From NCBI GenBank assembly GCA_950295325.1, contig OX485806.1, forward strand, positions 21,328,001 through 21,392,000: 64,000 nucleotides of DNA, read 5' to 3'. Positions 1 to 11,590 of the stretch are shown here, piece by piece. The notes under the pieces are model-generated. The model saw only the letters and a list, made by a program, of their open reading frames with translations. It was not told where the DNA came from and searched no databases. The number at the start of each line of letters is the position of its first letter. Positions within the stretch are counted from its first letter, which is position 1. The position numbers were made by a program, and so were the translations under genes. Source of the DNA: Polytrichum commune (lineage: Eukaryota; Streptophyta; Polytrichopsida; Polytrichales; Polytrichaceae).

Positions 1-1330
1 AAAGTTAACATTTACTCAATCGCATCAACGACAGCATTGTATCAATGCCTACCAAACATAGGGTTACCATTTTAATCTTCAATTCTTATAATTTTGTAAC
101 TGCAAGACCTGAAAGGTTGAATTACGAGTTGAATCGATGTTGAATGACCCATTAGCTAAACGTTGAGTTAGCACTTATAAGATATTTAACCCTGAACCTG
201 AAGGGTATGTATCATTAACACTGACTCAACATTAGACGTTGGCCTATTGCACACAATCTTCGATGGAAACGGTGGTCAATGATTGTACTGCACTTTCTTT
301 GGGTATATGTTTTAGGGATAAGGTGCATTTATAACAACCACAAGCACAACTACTCTTACTTGCCCAGTTGACCACAATACAAGGGTGTAGCTGAGAGTAC
401 TTGCGATGATGATAGTTGTTGTTTGTGAGAACTTGAAGGCGGCAAGGTGGGAAAGGGTTGGTAGGAAGCAATCACTCTTAGAAAACCTTTCGACTAGAAT
501 CTACAAATTGATTGTCTAGACTTGGCGGATTGCACCAACAGTAGAAGGGACGGTCATTGAGGTCGAATCCACTACACAACACAACTACAAGAGTAGTTGA
601 GTGTCATGTGTAAACGAAAAGAAACCGTAGGTGGGTTTGAAAGGTAGTCCCATATCCCAACTCAACCATCACTAGTGGTTGTGCGTAAACACACCCCTTC
701 AAGTGGTGGCTTTCTAGCTGCGAGAATCAGAGTCTAAGCAAAGCGGAAGGTCCCAACGAATCCCTCTTGCAGCGAATGCTACAACGAAAGTACTGCAGCC
801 TCAAGTGCACCACTTGGTTAATCCTCTTCACAATGTAACTGCCATCAGGAGCCCGGAATTCAAGGCCAGTATCTTCTGAACTTCCAATCTACAAACACAA
901 GACGTAAGCTGGCAGATTGCTCTCACCCTGCTGCAACAAAGTGTCACGGTCGTGTACAACAAAACCTGGGAATGATCCCGCGGGGACCTCCGACGGATCC
1001 CGAGAGTGCTAAGTTATAAGCCTGTGCAGGCGTCGCGCTACCGACTCACCACCCAATCCTCATTCTTTCTCCCACGCATCGGCACTTCACTTGCTTGGCG
1101 AATGCACCACCGGCACGCCTGATGTTAGATCTGATCACTCCGCTGAGTTGCTACATTGACCCAACAGGCCCCCAAAATGCTTGAAGCTCCACTCACTGAC
1201 AGGGTAGACTACTGAGATAAGATCGAGCGAGAGGGGATGCTAGATCTTACGAGGATCCTGCGCCTACGTTGCCAGGAGAGCAACCATTGTCAGCGGAGAC
1301 AAAGGACTCCGGAGCCGAATCGGTAGCGAG
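1..1330. other. No supportable gene
   Basis: The only ORF of note (244-471, minus) is short and has nothing protein-like about it. The part from about 700 to 1330 is richer in GC than the rest of the first 18 kb. On the minus strand, near 890-780, there is a stretch with an acceptor-like TTTGTAG followed by an open frame reading GSSEDTGLEFRAPDGSYIVK. It could be a small exon relic, but I do not recognise it. Confidence 0.4.
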
Positions 1331-1333
1331 GTT

Positions 1334-1770
1334 CTATTTTGAGTATGCTTCTTTTATAGCACTTCTACTTTCACAAGTATTCATACACATTCAAACCAAC
1401 TTCATGGAGTGTGATTAAATGCATATAAGCGCAAATAACCATAATTGAAGGGTAATTGCGCCCAAGGCCAAACTTTCTATAAGTATTCACACACATTCGA
1501 ACTAATTATGAGTGGCCGATCGATAAAGTGCAAGTGAGCACATCAATTCTTCACATCTGAATTAAATTATGTGTAATTCAAGTAAGCGCATTTCAGATCT
1601 GTATTATGCTTAATTAGTTTGGTAAGCAAAATTTTCATTTGATTCGGCTTGATGAGGCTTAATATGCTTAATTACTTGTGATCGTACTTAGTTAGTTTGA
1701 ATGTGTATGAATACTTGTGAAAGTAGAAGGTGTTAACTAAAATACTATAAAATAAGCATACTCAAAATAG
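1334..1770. repeat. Fold-back element with long imperfect terminal inverted repeats
   Basis: The left end CTATTTTGAGTATGCTT at 1334 returns inverted at 1754-1770. Similarity continues inward for about 70 bp (TTCACAAGTATTCATACACA against its complement near 1700). The interior contains further weakly inverted copies of the same motifs. I found no clear target-site duplication, so the superfamily is unknown. Confidence 0.6.
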
Positions 1771-1960
1771 CACACTAATTTAAGCTTCATTCTAGAATTA
1801 CAAAGACTCTTTTAAATGGTAAGCCTCAAAAATTATAACCTCAGTGTTGTAATTGAGGATTTTGTAATATTTCCTACTTCCAAGTTAATTACATGCTTCA
1901 TCGATGGTTCACTTCATAAATGAAATCCCAATCAATGACTCAATTACAAAGTGGAAATGA

Positions 1961-1986
<26 letters not shown>
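1961..1986. repeat. (AT)13 microsatellite
   Basis: Uninterrupted AT dinucleotides in non-coding AT-rich DNA. Confidence 0.95.
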
Positions 1987-1993
<7 letters not shown>

Positions 1994-2159
1994 TGGACCT
2001 TGAAGATGAAGTGCACTCAATATGGGTTATATTGATAAGAAATTTTAAAAAAAGCAACGGCAAAAAAAAATTGAAATCGGTCAGGGCGGGCAAAAAAATT
2101 TGGTCCAAATCATTTTTTTAATTTATTTTTTCTTTTCTTTTTGGACTGCATGGGGTGTC

Positions 2160-2640
2160 AAAACACCATGTTCACTATGATACTATAGCCGAAGGTCGAG
2201 AGGCCATCGATCTCCACCAATCAAATTGCAAGAAACCAAAAATTAATCCTCTCGACCCTTCACACTATGGCCAAAGTCCAATGACCGTCGCAATTTAAAG
2301 TGATTCTTTTTTGAAGAAGGTGATAGACTCTCGAACAAAGTTTGGGTCGGACGGGACTGGGAACCCAAACTATGGCTGAGAGGCCGTCGGTTTTTTTTCA
2401 TTAAAAAATCAATGATTGATAAGATCTTGGCCGTTAGATTGGAGGGATTATTTTGAGCAAGAAATAAAATGAGATGCTCCTTTGGGTTTGGACTTTAGGC
2501 CTAGCCTTTGGAAACTTCACACTATGACCGTCCCAGTCGAGAGGGCCGTGGGAGTTCATGGCCAAAGGTCTAGACTTTGGGGTTGACCTTTGGAATCTTC
2601 ACACTATGCCCGGCTAAAGGCTCCAATTCCTATAATATTT
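2160..2640. repeat. Cluster of decayed Harbinger-like MITE pieces
   Basis: The phrase TTCACACTATG recurs (near 2261, 2517 and 2610) next to CGAGAGGCC-like and GGCCAAAG-like words. The better-preserved element at 2919-3280 shares these words. A loose inverted pair, AGTTTGGGT...ACCCAAACT, lies at about 2339-2371. I read this as nested or rearranged older members of the same family, but no clean ends were found. Confidence 0.4.
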
Positions 2641-2918
2641 TACTAGCCAATTATTTTCTGCCCATTTCTTTGAACTGTCATCAAAGTTTGGCCATTCAAT
2701 CCCACAGCTATAGAGTGAAGCAGTCCTGAATAAAGCACTTCTACCTTAGCAATAGTCAGCAAAGTGCCCGAATCAACGTTAAAGCAAGTGGCTGCCAGCT
2801 GAGACATTTCTTTACACTGTCATTCGCCTCCACAAATAGTATGATGATAAAAATCGTGTCAGCAAGAGTAGCTTACAGATTATCAGTAAACTCGTATAAC
2901 CATTGATCCACATACTAA

Positions 2919-3280
2919 GGGCCGGTTCACACTATGCCCAAGTCGAGAGGAGAAGCGTCACTTTTCTAGACCAAACTATGTCGAGAGGAGAAGCCTTTTG
3001 GTTGAAAAAGTATATTAAAATAATCCACGGCTAAAAATGTTCGGCCTCTCGACGGAAGTTTGGGTCGAGCATTTTGCTCGACCCAAACTAGGCTCGAGAG
3101 GCCGAACTCTTGGCGCCATAACTTCCTAAAAGTGCTGCCACCTAGGCTCTTTTGGAGGCGACGTCCTTTGGACTTCGGCCTCTAGTGTGAAGGCCGAGAG
3201 GACGGACTTTGGACATTTCTGCATTTTCATTGGTCCAAACGCTTCTCCTCTCGAAGTTTGGCCATAGTGTGAACTGGCCC
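2919..3280. mobile_element. Tourist/PIF-Harbinger-like MITE, 362 bp
   Basis: The terminal inverted repeats are GGGCCGGTTCACACTATG at the left and, complemented, GGGCCAGTTCACACTATG at the right. They are flanked on both sides by the trinucleotide TAA (2916-2918 and 3281-3283). A 3-bp TAA/TTA duplication with GGGC-type ends is characteristic of PIF/Harbinger-derived MITEs. There is no coding capacity. It contains a perfect hairpin at 3057-3089. A diverged duplicate of about 30 bp of flanking DNA (around CATACTAAGG) lies on each side. Confidence 0.8.
3057..3089. repeat. Perfect 15-bp-arm hairpin containing the GTTTGGGTCG palindrome motif
   Basis: Arms AGTTTGGGTCGAGCA and TGCTCGACCCAAACT surround a 3-nt loop. 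The outer part of the arms is the same palindrome found many times between 59 and 64 kb, which links that motif to this MITE family. Confidence 0.85.
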
Positions 3281-3871
3281 TAAGGGTGAGTGAACTGCAC
3301 GATCATCAATCTACATACTAAGGACAAACCCGCCCAAATGTAGAGGGAGAATCTAGTGGGGTATGGTTCGTATGTGCCAACTACAGTAGTGTACACTAAA
3401 TATGATAGTTAGTGTCACTTACTATTTGGATTTACGCAAAGCTATATATTTTTGTTTTCGATGTCCAAACAACCAATTTAACATTTGTTGGTAAAATTTG
3501 AGATATACAATAAATAATTATAGTGGTGCGTGAGTTCAAATGGTTAGTGATACTACATATCATATGTAGTGTAGCTACTGCCATCTTCTCAACTTTGGGT
3601 CCACCTGCTAATCTCCTCCTCCATGTTAAACCTAGTCTTCAATCCGTTGGTGACGAACACTTGTAGGTTAGAAGTTTTTTAGTGGGGTGAATGGAAGTCT
3701 AGTGGCCCGTGTCCACAACCCTCCACATTCTAGGGACTTGCAAGAAACGATGGTGGCTTGTGCTTTAATTACATGCGAACACCTATGACTCATATCTTAT
3801 TTCCTAAAATCTAGTGGGCGGGTGGCCTACATGGGAACTCACCCCTAGTGGATAAGTCAACTTTGAATATA

Positions 3872-4306
3872 CAGTCTACCCTCTATAAATGTTAACCCTC
3901 GGGAGTGGATCAAAGTTAACATTTATAGAGGTGTTAACAGTTAACAATTATAAAATTACTTTTTTGAGCAATATACAAATCTTAACATTTATAAATATAA
4001 GCAATTGTGAAGAGTCCTTGTGAGAAAAAACCATTCATAAAATTGCAAACCCAATCAAAACTTTATGAGCCCTAACGCATGGTGAGAGAGAGGAATGTAA
4101 CTGGATGTGTAGTTTTTATCATCCATATTATGGTTGTATTTCATTCGTTAACATTTATAGAATCAAATTTACACAGAAGGGAGTACCATTTTGTTAACAG
4201 TTAACACGTTTAACATTTATAGTGTGCAATATGTGGGGAGTAGAAGAAAGTTAACATTTAGAGAGGGTTAACACTTATAGGTGTAACATTTATAGAGGGT
4301 GGACTG
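3872..4306. mobile_element. pogo/Emigrant-like MITE, 435 bp
   Basis: The ends are CAGTCTACCCTCTATAAATG at the left and its near complement (TTTATAGAGGGTGGACTG) at the right, flanked by TA on both sides (3870-3871 and 4307-4308). The CAGT...CCTCTATAAAT ends with TA duplication match the Emigrant/Lemi1 type of pogo-derived plant MITEs. The interior carries several repeats of GTTAACATTTATAG in both orientations. It has no ORF. A similar GTTAACATTTA word opens the window, perhaps from another copy. Confidence 0.8.
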
Positions 4307-4494
4307 TACAAGGATCTTTATGCACACGATGAATAGAGCAAACCGACCGCTAATTAAAGGTGAACTAGTTGAGGCGTTGATTACACTGGCCACTTATGGC
4401 ACCATCCGCCGTCATCTCCGACTGTAATAGTGTGAAAACCAGTGGGGCAACACCTATTTCTCAACATTATCCCCAACAATTTCATGGTTGGAAC

Positions 4495-5040
4495 CCCGGG
4501 TACGCAACTCCCATATTATACGCAGGGGGCATCGTACTTAAAACGGCTTAGAGGACGGCATTTGTAAAAATTATATCAAATTATATCAAATTGAAATGAT
4601 CAAAAAGTTGGGTGAAGACCAAATTAAATAAAATGAGATGAAAAAAAAGTTGGGTAAAGACCAAATTAAATAAAATGAGATGAAAAAAAGTTGGGTTGCA
4701 TATTTATTAAGCCTCCCATAAAAATTATAAGCCACGAATAGTTGCCTCCCATTAAAATTATGATTCATTCACAATGTTAAAATTTTATTAAAAAGTTCAA
4801 AAAGTTGGGTAGTTTGACCTATGGTACATGTATTAAAAAATCATATAATTAGGTTTTAAATGCAATTATATGCTTCAAAATATATTCATTTCCTATATAT
4901 AATTACATTTTTGGATTCCTTGTTAGAAGGGCTACAAGGGTTTCCTACATTAAAACAAATTGTATCACTCAATATTGGACTAAAACGCATTATAAGTGAT
5001 TATAATCAGGACCATATAATACGGGAGTTGCGTACCCGGG
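4495..5040. mobile_element. hAT-type MITE, copy A, 546 bp
   Basis: Terminal repeats CCCGGGTACGCAAC are perfect at the two ends, and both ends are bordered by GTTGGAAC (4487-4494 and 5041-5048). An 8-bp duplication fits hAT or another 8-bp-TSD superfamily, though the termini are not the usual CAGGG. It is the inverted sister of 17639-18226 and carries two units of a 42-bp internal repeat (about 4608-4695). The ORFs inside are similar in both copies only because the DNA is similar. Confidence 0.85.
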
Positions 5041-5048
5041 GTTGGAAC

Positions 5049-6040
5049 TAGATGGAAATGTTGGTGTGAATGGGGCATGAGTTTGAGAAATAAATGGTTG
5101 AAGTTGAAGACTTTAGGAAAACTACCAATTATTTAAGAGGAATCTATGAAATATATCTTAGATTAGTTTAGAAGAATCAAAAGATCGTAACATGTACACA
5201 AATAACACTTGGCATTAGTGTGCTCACGAATATCTTCCTCTTGCATACTAAAATGTAGACACGTGACACTTTCCAATAGTACACTTGATAGTAAGTTCCC
5301 AATGCATACGAAAACATAATTTATTTATCATCTCAAGTATCCCAACATGCTACACTAAATTTCATTCAATGTAAATAAAATCTGACTAAAAATAGTTACT
5401 TAGGGTACAATTGTATAACATAATCAATGTCATAATTTCATGTTGACAATTAATGGACATGACACTTTGAGACCTTACTATGGATCTAGTTTACTAGATT
5501 GTTTGCCATGAATTACATTATTAAGTAGCGTGCATTTGTTTTGTGAGCTCTACGATTATAACCATGGGATGCTAGGAGCTTAGACAAAATTTGTGTCTCC
5601 TTGTGCAAGGTTAGGGCATCCTGTGGTTATATTCTTAGGGCCCACATAACAAACACAAACTACTTATCAATGTTATGATAGTATGGTGTGTGATACTAAA
5701 CACTATAAATAATGTAGTGGTGTCACATGAACAAGAAGAATCGCCTAACATAGTTTTTTGTCACTACATTGTTTATGATTAAATATGGTTGACCATACCA
5801 TACACGAGGAAACAAACACCCACAAAAAAAACAAAGAAAAAAAGTACATGGCTATTTGATGTGGATGCACACTGTCTTCCAACCCAAAGTATATGGTATA
5901 TATATACCCATTGTCCACGAAAATGGTATTGAAGAAAGTAGGATGACCACTAGTATGACCTAGGATGACCATGAACTCTTTGTGTATTATATTTTAAGTA
6001 AGATAAGCATGTCTTAGACAAATGCCTTTTGCTATGGAGT
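5049..6040. other. Gene-free AT-rich DNA
   Basis: No coding signal. Positions 5085-5165 are a diverged copy of the sequence at 16845-16925 (GAGTTTGAGAAATAA followed by a GGTTGAAGTTG word), i.e. a fragment of the small hAT-like family described at 16808-17044. Confidence 0.5.
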
Positions 6041-6900
6041 ATGCATACACTTCTCATAGGATATGAAACACGCAATCGATTCAAGACAATAAGCAAATTT
6101 AAATTGTGCTCATGGTCATTTTCCTTATATTGTTTGAAACTCATTAAAATATATCATATATTATGAATGTGAATCATTTCCTTCTCATTAAATGATCATC
6201 AAGCTCCCCCCCCCCCCCAAATTGTGTTGACTTTGGATTCTTTGAAAGTTCACAAAGCTCTAAGCACGTAATTCAATCTCTTTTAAATACATATCTTCTC
6301 AACGTACGTTTTTAGATCCACACCTATACATCACTCTAAGACATGTGTCCATTTAACTTATACATGTTAGCAAATTAGGCCCACTTCCCTTAATAATCAT
6401 CTCTTTGGGCAAGTGTACATGCAATCACAAGCCCATAATCACAAGGACACCGTAGAGTTTAAGAGCTTCCCAGATTTACAAGTATAGCATTAAGCTATGA
6501 TTTGAAGGTCATGTAGTTGTCTCTCGTGAACATTAGAACCTCAAGTCTCATCAAGATAGATGTGCCTAATTCCCACGTAGCAATAATTTGGACACCTCCA
6601 TTTCACCAATATAGAGTTAGGTGTGGGTCTAAAAATGGACATGAGAAAGACAATACGTGTTGAAGAATAATTGGACTACGTGTTTGAAATATGGTAAAGA
6701 TGCTAGGTTGACATTCGACGTAATTGGAGGGGACCTATATCCCACTTAATGAGCACAAGGAATCTTCACATTGATAATGAATAAGATATTCACACAAGCT
6801 TCCAAAGTCATGAGACTTATGACTATGTAGGGCCACGATGATGATCGTGAGGTTCCAAACTCGAATGCTTTAATATAATGTACATTCTTTTCTTAATTTG
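6040..6900. repeat. Fold-back repeat with a third arm copy at 11.3 kb
   Basis: Sequence from about 6060-6345 (GAAACACGCA, then a C tract and TTGTGTTGAC, then TTAGATCCACACCTA) returns in inverted orientation at about 6604-6760 (TAGGTGTGGGTCTAAAAATG). The arms are well diverged. A 13-bp C run sits at 6206-6218. No ORF or clear end points. Confidence 0.4.
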
Positions 6901-7234
6901 TGGGTGTTTGAAGCTTATGTCACATTGAAGGTCAACGTGAGTCTAGAGTTGAGGACACGGCTTTGACTGGTAACTTTATATCATAGGTAACGTCCAAGCT
7001 GCAAATAAAGTAAAGTGAAGCAAGCAAATTAAGACAAGGAACAAGTTGGGAATGGTAGGGGCTAGGGCTTCGACTTTTTCTTGTAGGGTGACTTTTCATG
7101 TAGGCCGCTTGCCCACGACTTTCTAGATTATAAAGCCATCTTCGACATAGGTTACCTCGATAAGTGTTAAAATGGCATATGTGTTAAGGAAAATTGCACT
7201 CCCCCCCTCAAAAAAATCCAAAACATAAAGTATG

Positions 7235-7618
7235 CTACATTGATTATCCCGATTAGTGAGGACGGGCTAATAGTGAGTGTGGGAAATTAGTGAAGGTGAT
7301 ACTAGATTTCTTTATGCTATGAAACTAGTGCCACCAAAAGATCTAGGAAACATGTTCATCCGGATGTTGGTCACTGAAAACACTCTTCATAGCAACACTA
7401 TTCATTAAAAATACCGGCACTTGGCGTTGTTCATCGACAAGTACATGGCATGCACTAATCAAAAGCACACACTACTTTTCTTGAAATTTATGGTGCATGT
7501 ATTCGTGAAATTGGTGTCACTCAATGAAAGTTCTAGGCCTGAGTAAATTTAAGATTTGGCTACACAATTTGTGCTTTGGGAATTAGTCCACCCTTGTTGA
7601 TTGGGATAGTTGGTGTAG
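7235..7618. mobile_element. Non-autonomous element with about 35-bp terminal inverted repeats
   Basis: The left end CTACATTGATTATCCCGATT matches the complement of the right end, CTACACCAACTATCCCAATC, with similarity running on to about 35 bp. The left third (7235-7360) is repeated in inverted orientation at 16298-16423 at roughly 80 per cent identity, including the phrase TTAGTGAAGGTGATA. No clear target duplication, so superfamily unassigned. Confidence 0.6.
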
Positions 7619-7638
7619 TAAATGTCGATTGTTAATTG

Positions 7639-8010
7639 TTAAGAGATTTTATTAAAAATTATGCTTCCCTCTTCAACGAGTTCATCTTGATAAGTGTTAA
7701 CTTGGATAAAAGTGAGGCTATGAAAATTTATAGCTTTGACGAAATTGACATACTCCCTAATCCTAAACCTCCTAAACCTACTAACTTATTGGAACAACTG
7801 GCATTGGTATTTGCAAAGAGTGAAACTAGACCTACTATGAATGCACATGAGGTCATCAATTATGAATTGGAATTTGATCTAAACAATCCTTACATACATG
7901 TTTTGGATGAAATTATAGGTTTGCTTGATGAAAGAGATGATGAAGTTAATAATGAACCCATTGAAGAAGTTGACAACGTGCAAATTAGTGATGCGGTGTG
8001 GATAGGGTAG
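7639..8010 (+). pseudogene. Unrecognised acidic ORF fragment, about 124 codons
   Basis: The frame opens directly after a TAA stop, with no ATG at its beginning; the first ATG is about 30 codons in. The translation looks protein-like rather than random: a proline-rich stretch (NPKPPKPTNLLEQL) is followed by an acidic, hydrophobic-patterned part (DLNNPYIHVLDEIIGLLDER). It ends at TAG. The codon choice is AT-rich like the surroundings. It immediately follows the element at 7235-7618, and no second exon is visible. It may be an exon relic of a retroelement or captured gene. I do not recognise a family. Confidence 0.3.
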
Positions 8011-8520
8011 GATTCAAGGTTGTTGAAAGTGCATTGGTGACCCATTAGTGACCTTGAAATAGATTTTCGAACAAATACCTACTAATGTTACACCTCTCAT
8101 CTAGAGCATTTGAACACTTTAGAAGGAAATAAGGTCTTGGTGTGCACAAGAATCTCATCAAACTACTATAGATTCAATATTCCATTATGCTTAGTTGTAT
8201 GATGACATTCATATCTTGTGTATTTTCATTTTTATATATATAGAAGTGTTTATGCCTTTAATTCCAAAATCACGTGGATATTATTCATGTATATGTTACA
8301 AATTGCCCATGCTACCCTCTGTATGTGTTAATGTGTTAACACCATGTAAGTGTTACAAGTTTCCTTGCTCTAAAATGTTAACATATAATGAGGGTGGCAT
8401 GTATTAGGTTGGAGGCATTCTCATGTAGATAACTAAAAGCAAGCAAGCAACCATATTTTGGTGGCCTATGGTAGATAGACCCATTTTTGATAACCCCCTC
8501 CCCCCCCCCCAAAAAAAGGA

Positions 8521-8559
8521 TAAAAATAAAAATAAAAATAAAAATAAAAATAAAAATAA
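8521..8559. repeat. (TAAAAA)n microsatellite
   Basis: About six and a half TAAAAA units, preceded by an 11-bp C tract (8500-8510) and a run of A. Non-coding. Confidence 0.9.
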
Positions 8560-11269
8560 ATCCTTAATACATAGAGTCCTTTAAAGCTGTGAAGTTCCAC
8601 ACATGTAGCCGTCATATTCTAGTGTGATGAAAAGAGCCTTAAAAAAACAGACATGTAGTTGCCACATATGGCATGATGGAAAAAATAAGTTAAAAGGGCA
8701 CGGACTTGGGTTCCTTGATTTAAAAAGGCACCCCTTGTACTCAAATTTTCGTCTCCCATTCATTATAAACAAGTCAATCTATGTTGTGAATATGGTTGGG
8801 AGAGAATCTTGCCTTTGGAAATTTTGCGGTAATTTCAAACTTGAAAATGAAATTATGATTTTTTTTTGCTTGACTATTGTGATATAAATTTCCAAACCTA
8901 TGACTCCGATATCACACTTTGTACTGTACTTATGCGAAATTACTTACGGGGGACAAAAATGGGTCTCTCTACTTTGCTAAAATGTGAAGGGCCGTGGCCT
9001 TCGGCCACTAGATTTCTATGCACCCTCTAAACACTTGAAATAACAATAATTCGTTGACACACACGAACATTAAACATTTGAAATAACAATTGTTGGTTGG
9101 CATACACAAAAATCACCCCACTAGATTCCATCTACATTTGTCCTTATTCCCACTAGAATCTGGTGGGCAAACGACCTACTTGGAAACTCACTCACAATTA
9201 CCCATAATTGCTACCATAATTAAAGAGAGTGGGACAAATACACGGTCATCATGCAGGGCCGGGCAAGACTAGAGTTCGTTTCACAACACCTAACTCAGGG
9301 GAATGATTTAGGAACTTGAACATGCCTTCTATTAAGTCACTTTATTGTTAATTCAATGTTAACTTTCGGATTTCTCATCTTGATTTAGAGGGTTTATTGT
9401 GTTAGAAAAAGAAAGTAAAGGAGGCTTTGTAATAGTAATCAACATTTTCACTCTTCCCCTTATTCGATTCACCCTTCTCCTTGCTACAAACGTCACGAAA
9501 CTTTACCCGACTAGACTCACATCTTATGCTCTCCGCTAGATTCTAGTGACCCCTACCAATCGTACCAAATTCCGTTGTCAATTATACTTATTACTCAATA
9601 TACTATTTTAAGATGTACATGACAATTTATAAATTTATTAAACAATGTGCATTCATTCATATATTTCAATCCAATATATGAACACAATCATCCAATTTGT
9701 GATAACTTCATCCATAATGGATTTTGATGGGATGTTTATTATGAACATTTCATCCATAGAAAAGAAGAAGAAAAAGGTATAGTATATATTTGAAGATCAT
9801 CCGTATACCAACTTTGTTGGCCTAAAACTAGGGTTAATCGAAACCCCGCTCAAAGGGCAAGAGAACTAACCGTATGTAATCAATGGTGCCGGATTGCAAT
9901 TCCTGATTCCTCTACCATTTTATATATAAAGAGGACTTGCAAACAAGGCATGAAAATAGAAATGTCAACTACTCTTCTATAATTGGCACATTGTTAAGGG
10001 AGGCTAGTATATGGTAGCCTGGTAGGTCACTCCCCTTAAAGTTTCTGTGGTGATTTTCCACACGCCACACTAAACATTGTATTTAGTGTCACATGGTATT
10101 TTATGTTACTATAGTAAGTTTTCTAATGACACTTCTTATGAATAAGTTTACAAGTATTGTCATGGATGACTGAAATTTGCAATGTGATTTAAAAAATTTA
10201 ATAGTTTTGGCACATGTTTTGTTATGAACTTCTATTTTATTGAAAACATTACCATTTTAAGACTTCCACTATTTCATTGTTGTGATGTATGAAACCAACA
10301 AAAAAGTTCAATAATCAAGTGATTTGATTGACACTCGCTTATCCATGTAGTTCCTTGCAAAAAGTAAGCACATAACCATAAGTTGTTGGGTAAAAAAACA
10401 CACGTGTGCAAGTTCATGATGATATCAAAATATTGGTAAAATGCCAAAGGTATAATATTGGTCAATTTTTTTAAAGCATTGTGTATATCATAGCGCAATA
10501 TTCATTGATAGTCTTGATTTGTCGGTCGCTTGTATTTCTTTATATCAATAATATGACATCGTCCCAATTAAACGCATCAATATGAATATCTGCCAATGAG
10601 ATCCGCATCAATGCATCAAGTGTTTCCAGTGCCAAACTACATTAAATATGATATGTAGTGTCACCAATTCTAATTCTCTTGCTCAATGCTAATTGTAAAC
10701 GCGATGTAGTGTCACCAACACTAAATGTCAACCCAACATTATTTGTTGTTCATTGTGATTTTTTTTTTTTGGGGGGGGGGGAGGATTTACATTGTGGCAA
10801 TTACGGTCACTTACAAAGGGATTTCTCATCCAACTTTCAATCACCCATGACAATATTTCATCACAAGTTGCTGACAAGAGAAGGTGGGATTTTGGCCAAT
10901 GGATGAACTCGTCCATTATCCGTGACAATATTTGTTCACTTATTCATAAAAAAATGTCATCCAAAAGTTACCATATGACACTAAATATCATATTTTGTAA
11001 ATGGCTCTTGATCAAGTTTTGTTTGAAGAAACCTCTCTCACAAATTGTTGTACTAGAAGGGATTGCTAGCACTCAATGCCAAACAACCCACTCATGTGTA
11101 GCAAAATTGGCTAACACCAATAGCTTTGGTGTATCTCTAGCAACATCTCCAATTGCCAAAGCCTCCTTGCCTAGGAAGAGGGGAAGTGGGCTAGGTGAGG
11201 AAGGTTGGTTGGGGCATGATTTAGGTTTCCGTACAAATATTTAAAATTCAACCAAGGTTAACATGTCTT
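8560..11269. other. Gene-free AT-rich DNA with small palindromic repeats
   Basis: No convincing coding region; the 150-codon frame at 10792-11244 starts beside a T12G11 tract and has no recognisable features. Short inverted words around ACACTAAA...TTTAGTGT occur near 10067-10093 and 10640-10730, similar to words near 3391 and 18330. They look like degraded members of one very small repeat family. Confidence 0.4.
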
Positions 11270-11590
11270 GAACAAACAATTTCTATGTGTTCCCATTTCT
11301 TGCAGGGAATGAAACACGCATTTAGTGCAAGATGAGTAGCAAATCCAAATCGTGCATGTAGCCACTTCTCTCTCAAAAAAGCATGAGTTTGTATGAGTAT
11401 CCTATTCATTGTCAAAGTGAACATTCTATGGGTTATTAAATGACTATATAGGCTCCCCCATTTATGTTGATTTCTTGCATCCAGAAAAGATCACATATTT
11501 TGAAGATGTTGAAAATTTCTTTTCAACACGTGGTTTTTGGGTGTCCATTCTTAGATTCACACCCAACCATATGCCACTTAAATATAAGGG
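11270..11590. repeat. Diverged direct copy of the 6.04-6.35 kb repeat arm
   Basis: Landmarks in the same order as at 6060-6345: ATGAAACACGCA, then GCAAATCCAAATCGTG, TTATTAAATGAC, GGCTCCCCC, TATGTTGATTTCTTG and TTAGATTCACACCCA. Spacing is similar but identity is modest. Confidence 0.5.

Noticed and set aside
4586-5051. ORFs with sister ORFs at 17.6-18.1 kb, suggesting conservation
   Set aside because: They lie inside the two MITE copies; similarity is DNA-level and the 42-bp repeat explains the protein repeats.
10792-11244. 150-codon plus-strand ORF
   Set aside because: It has no domain-like pattern, starts beside a T/G homopolymer and overlaps an antisense ORF; chance in AT-rich DNA is more likely.
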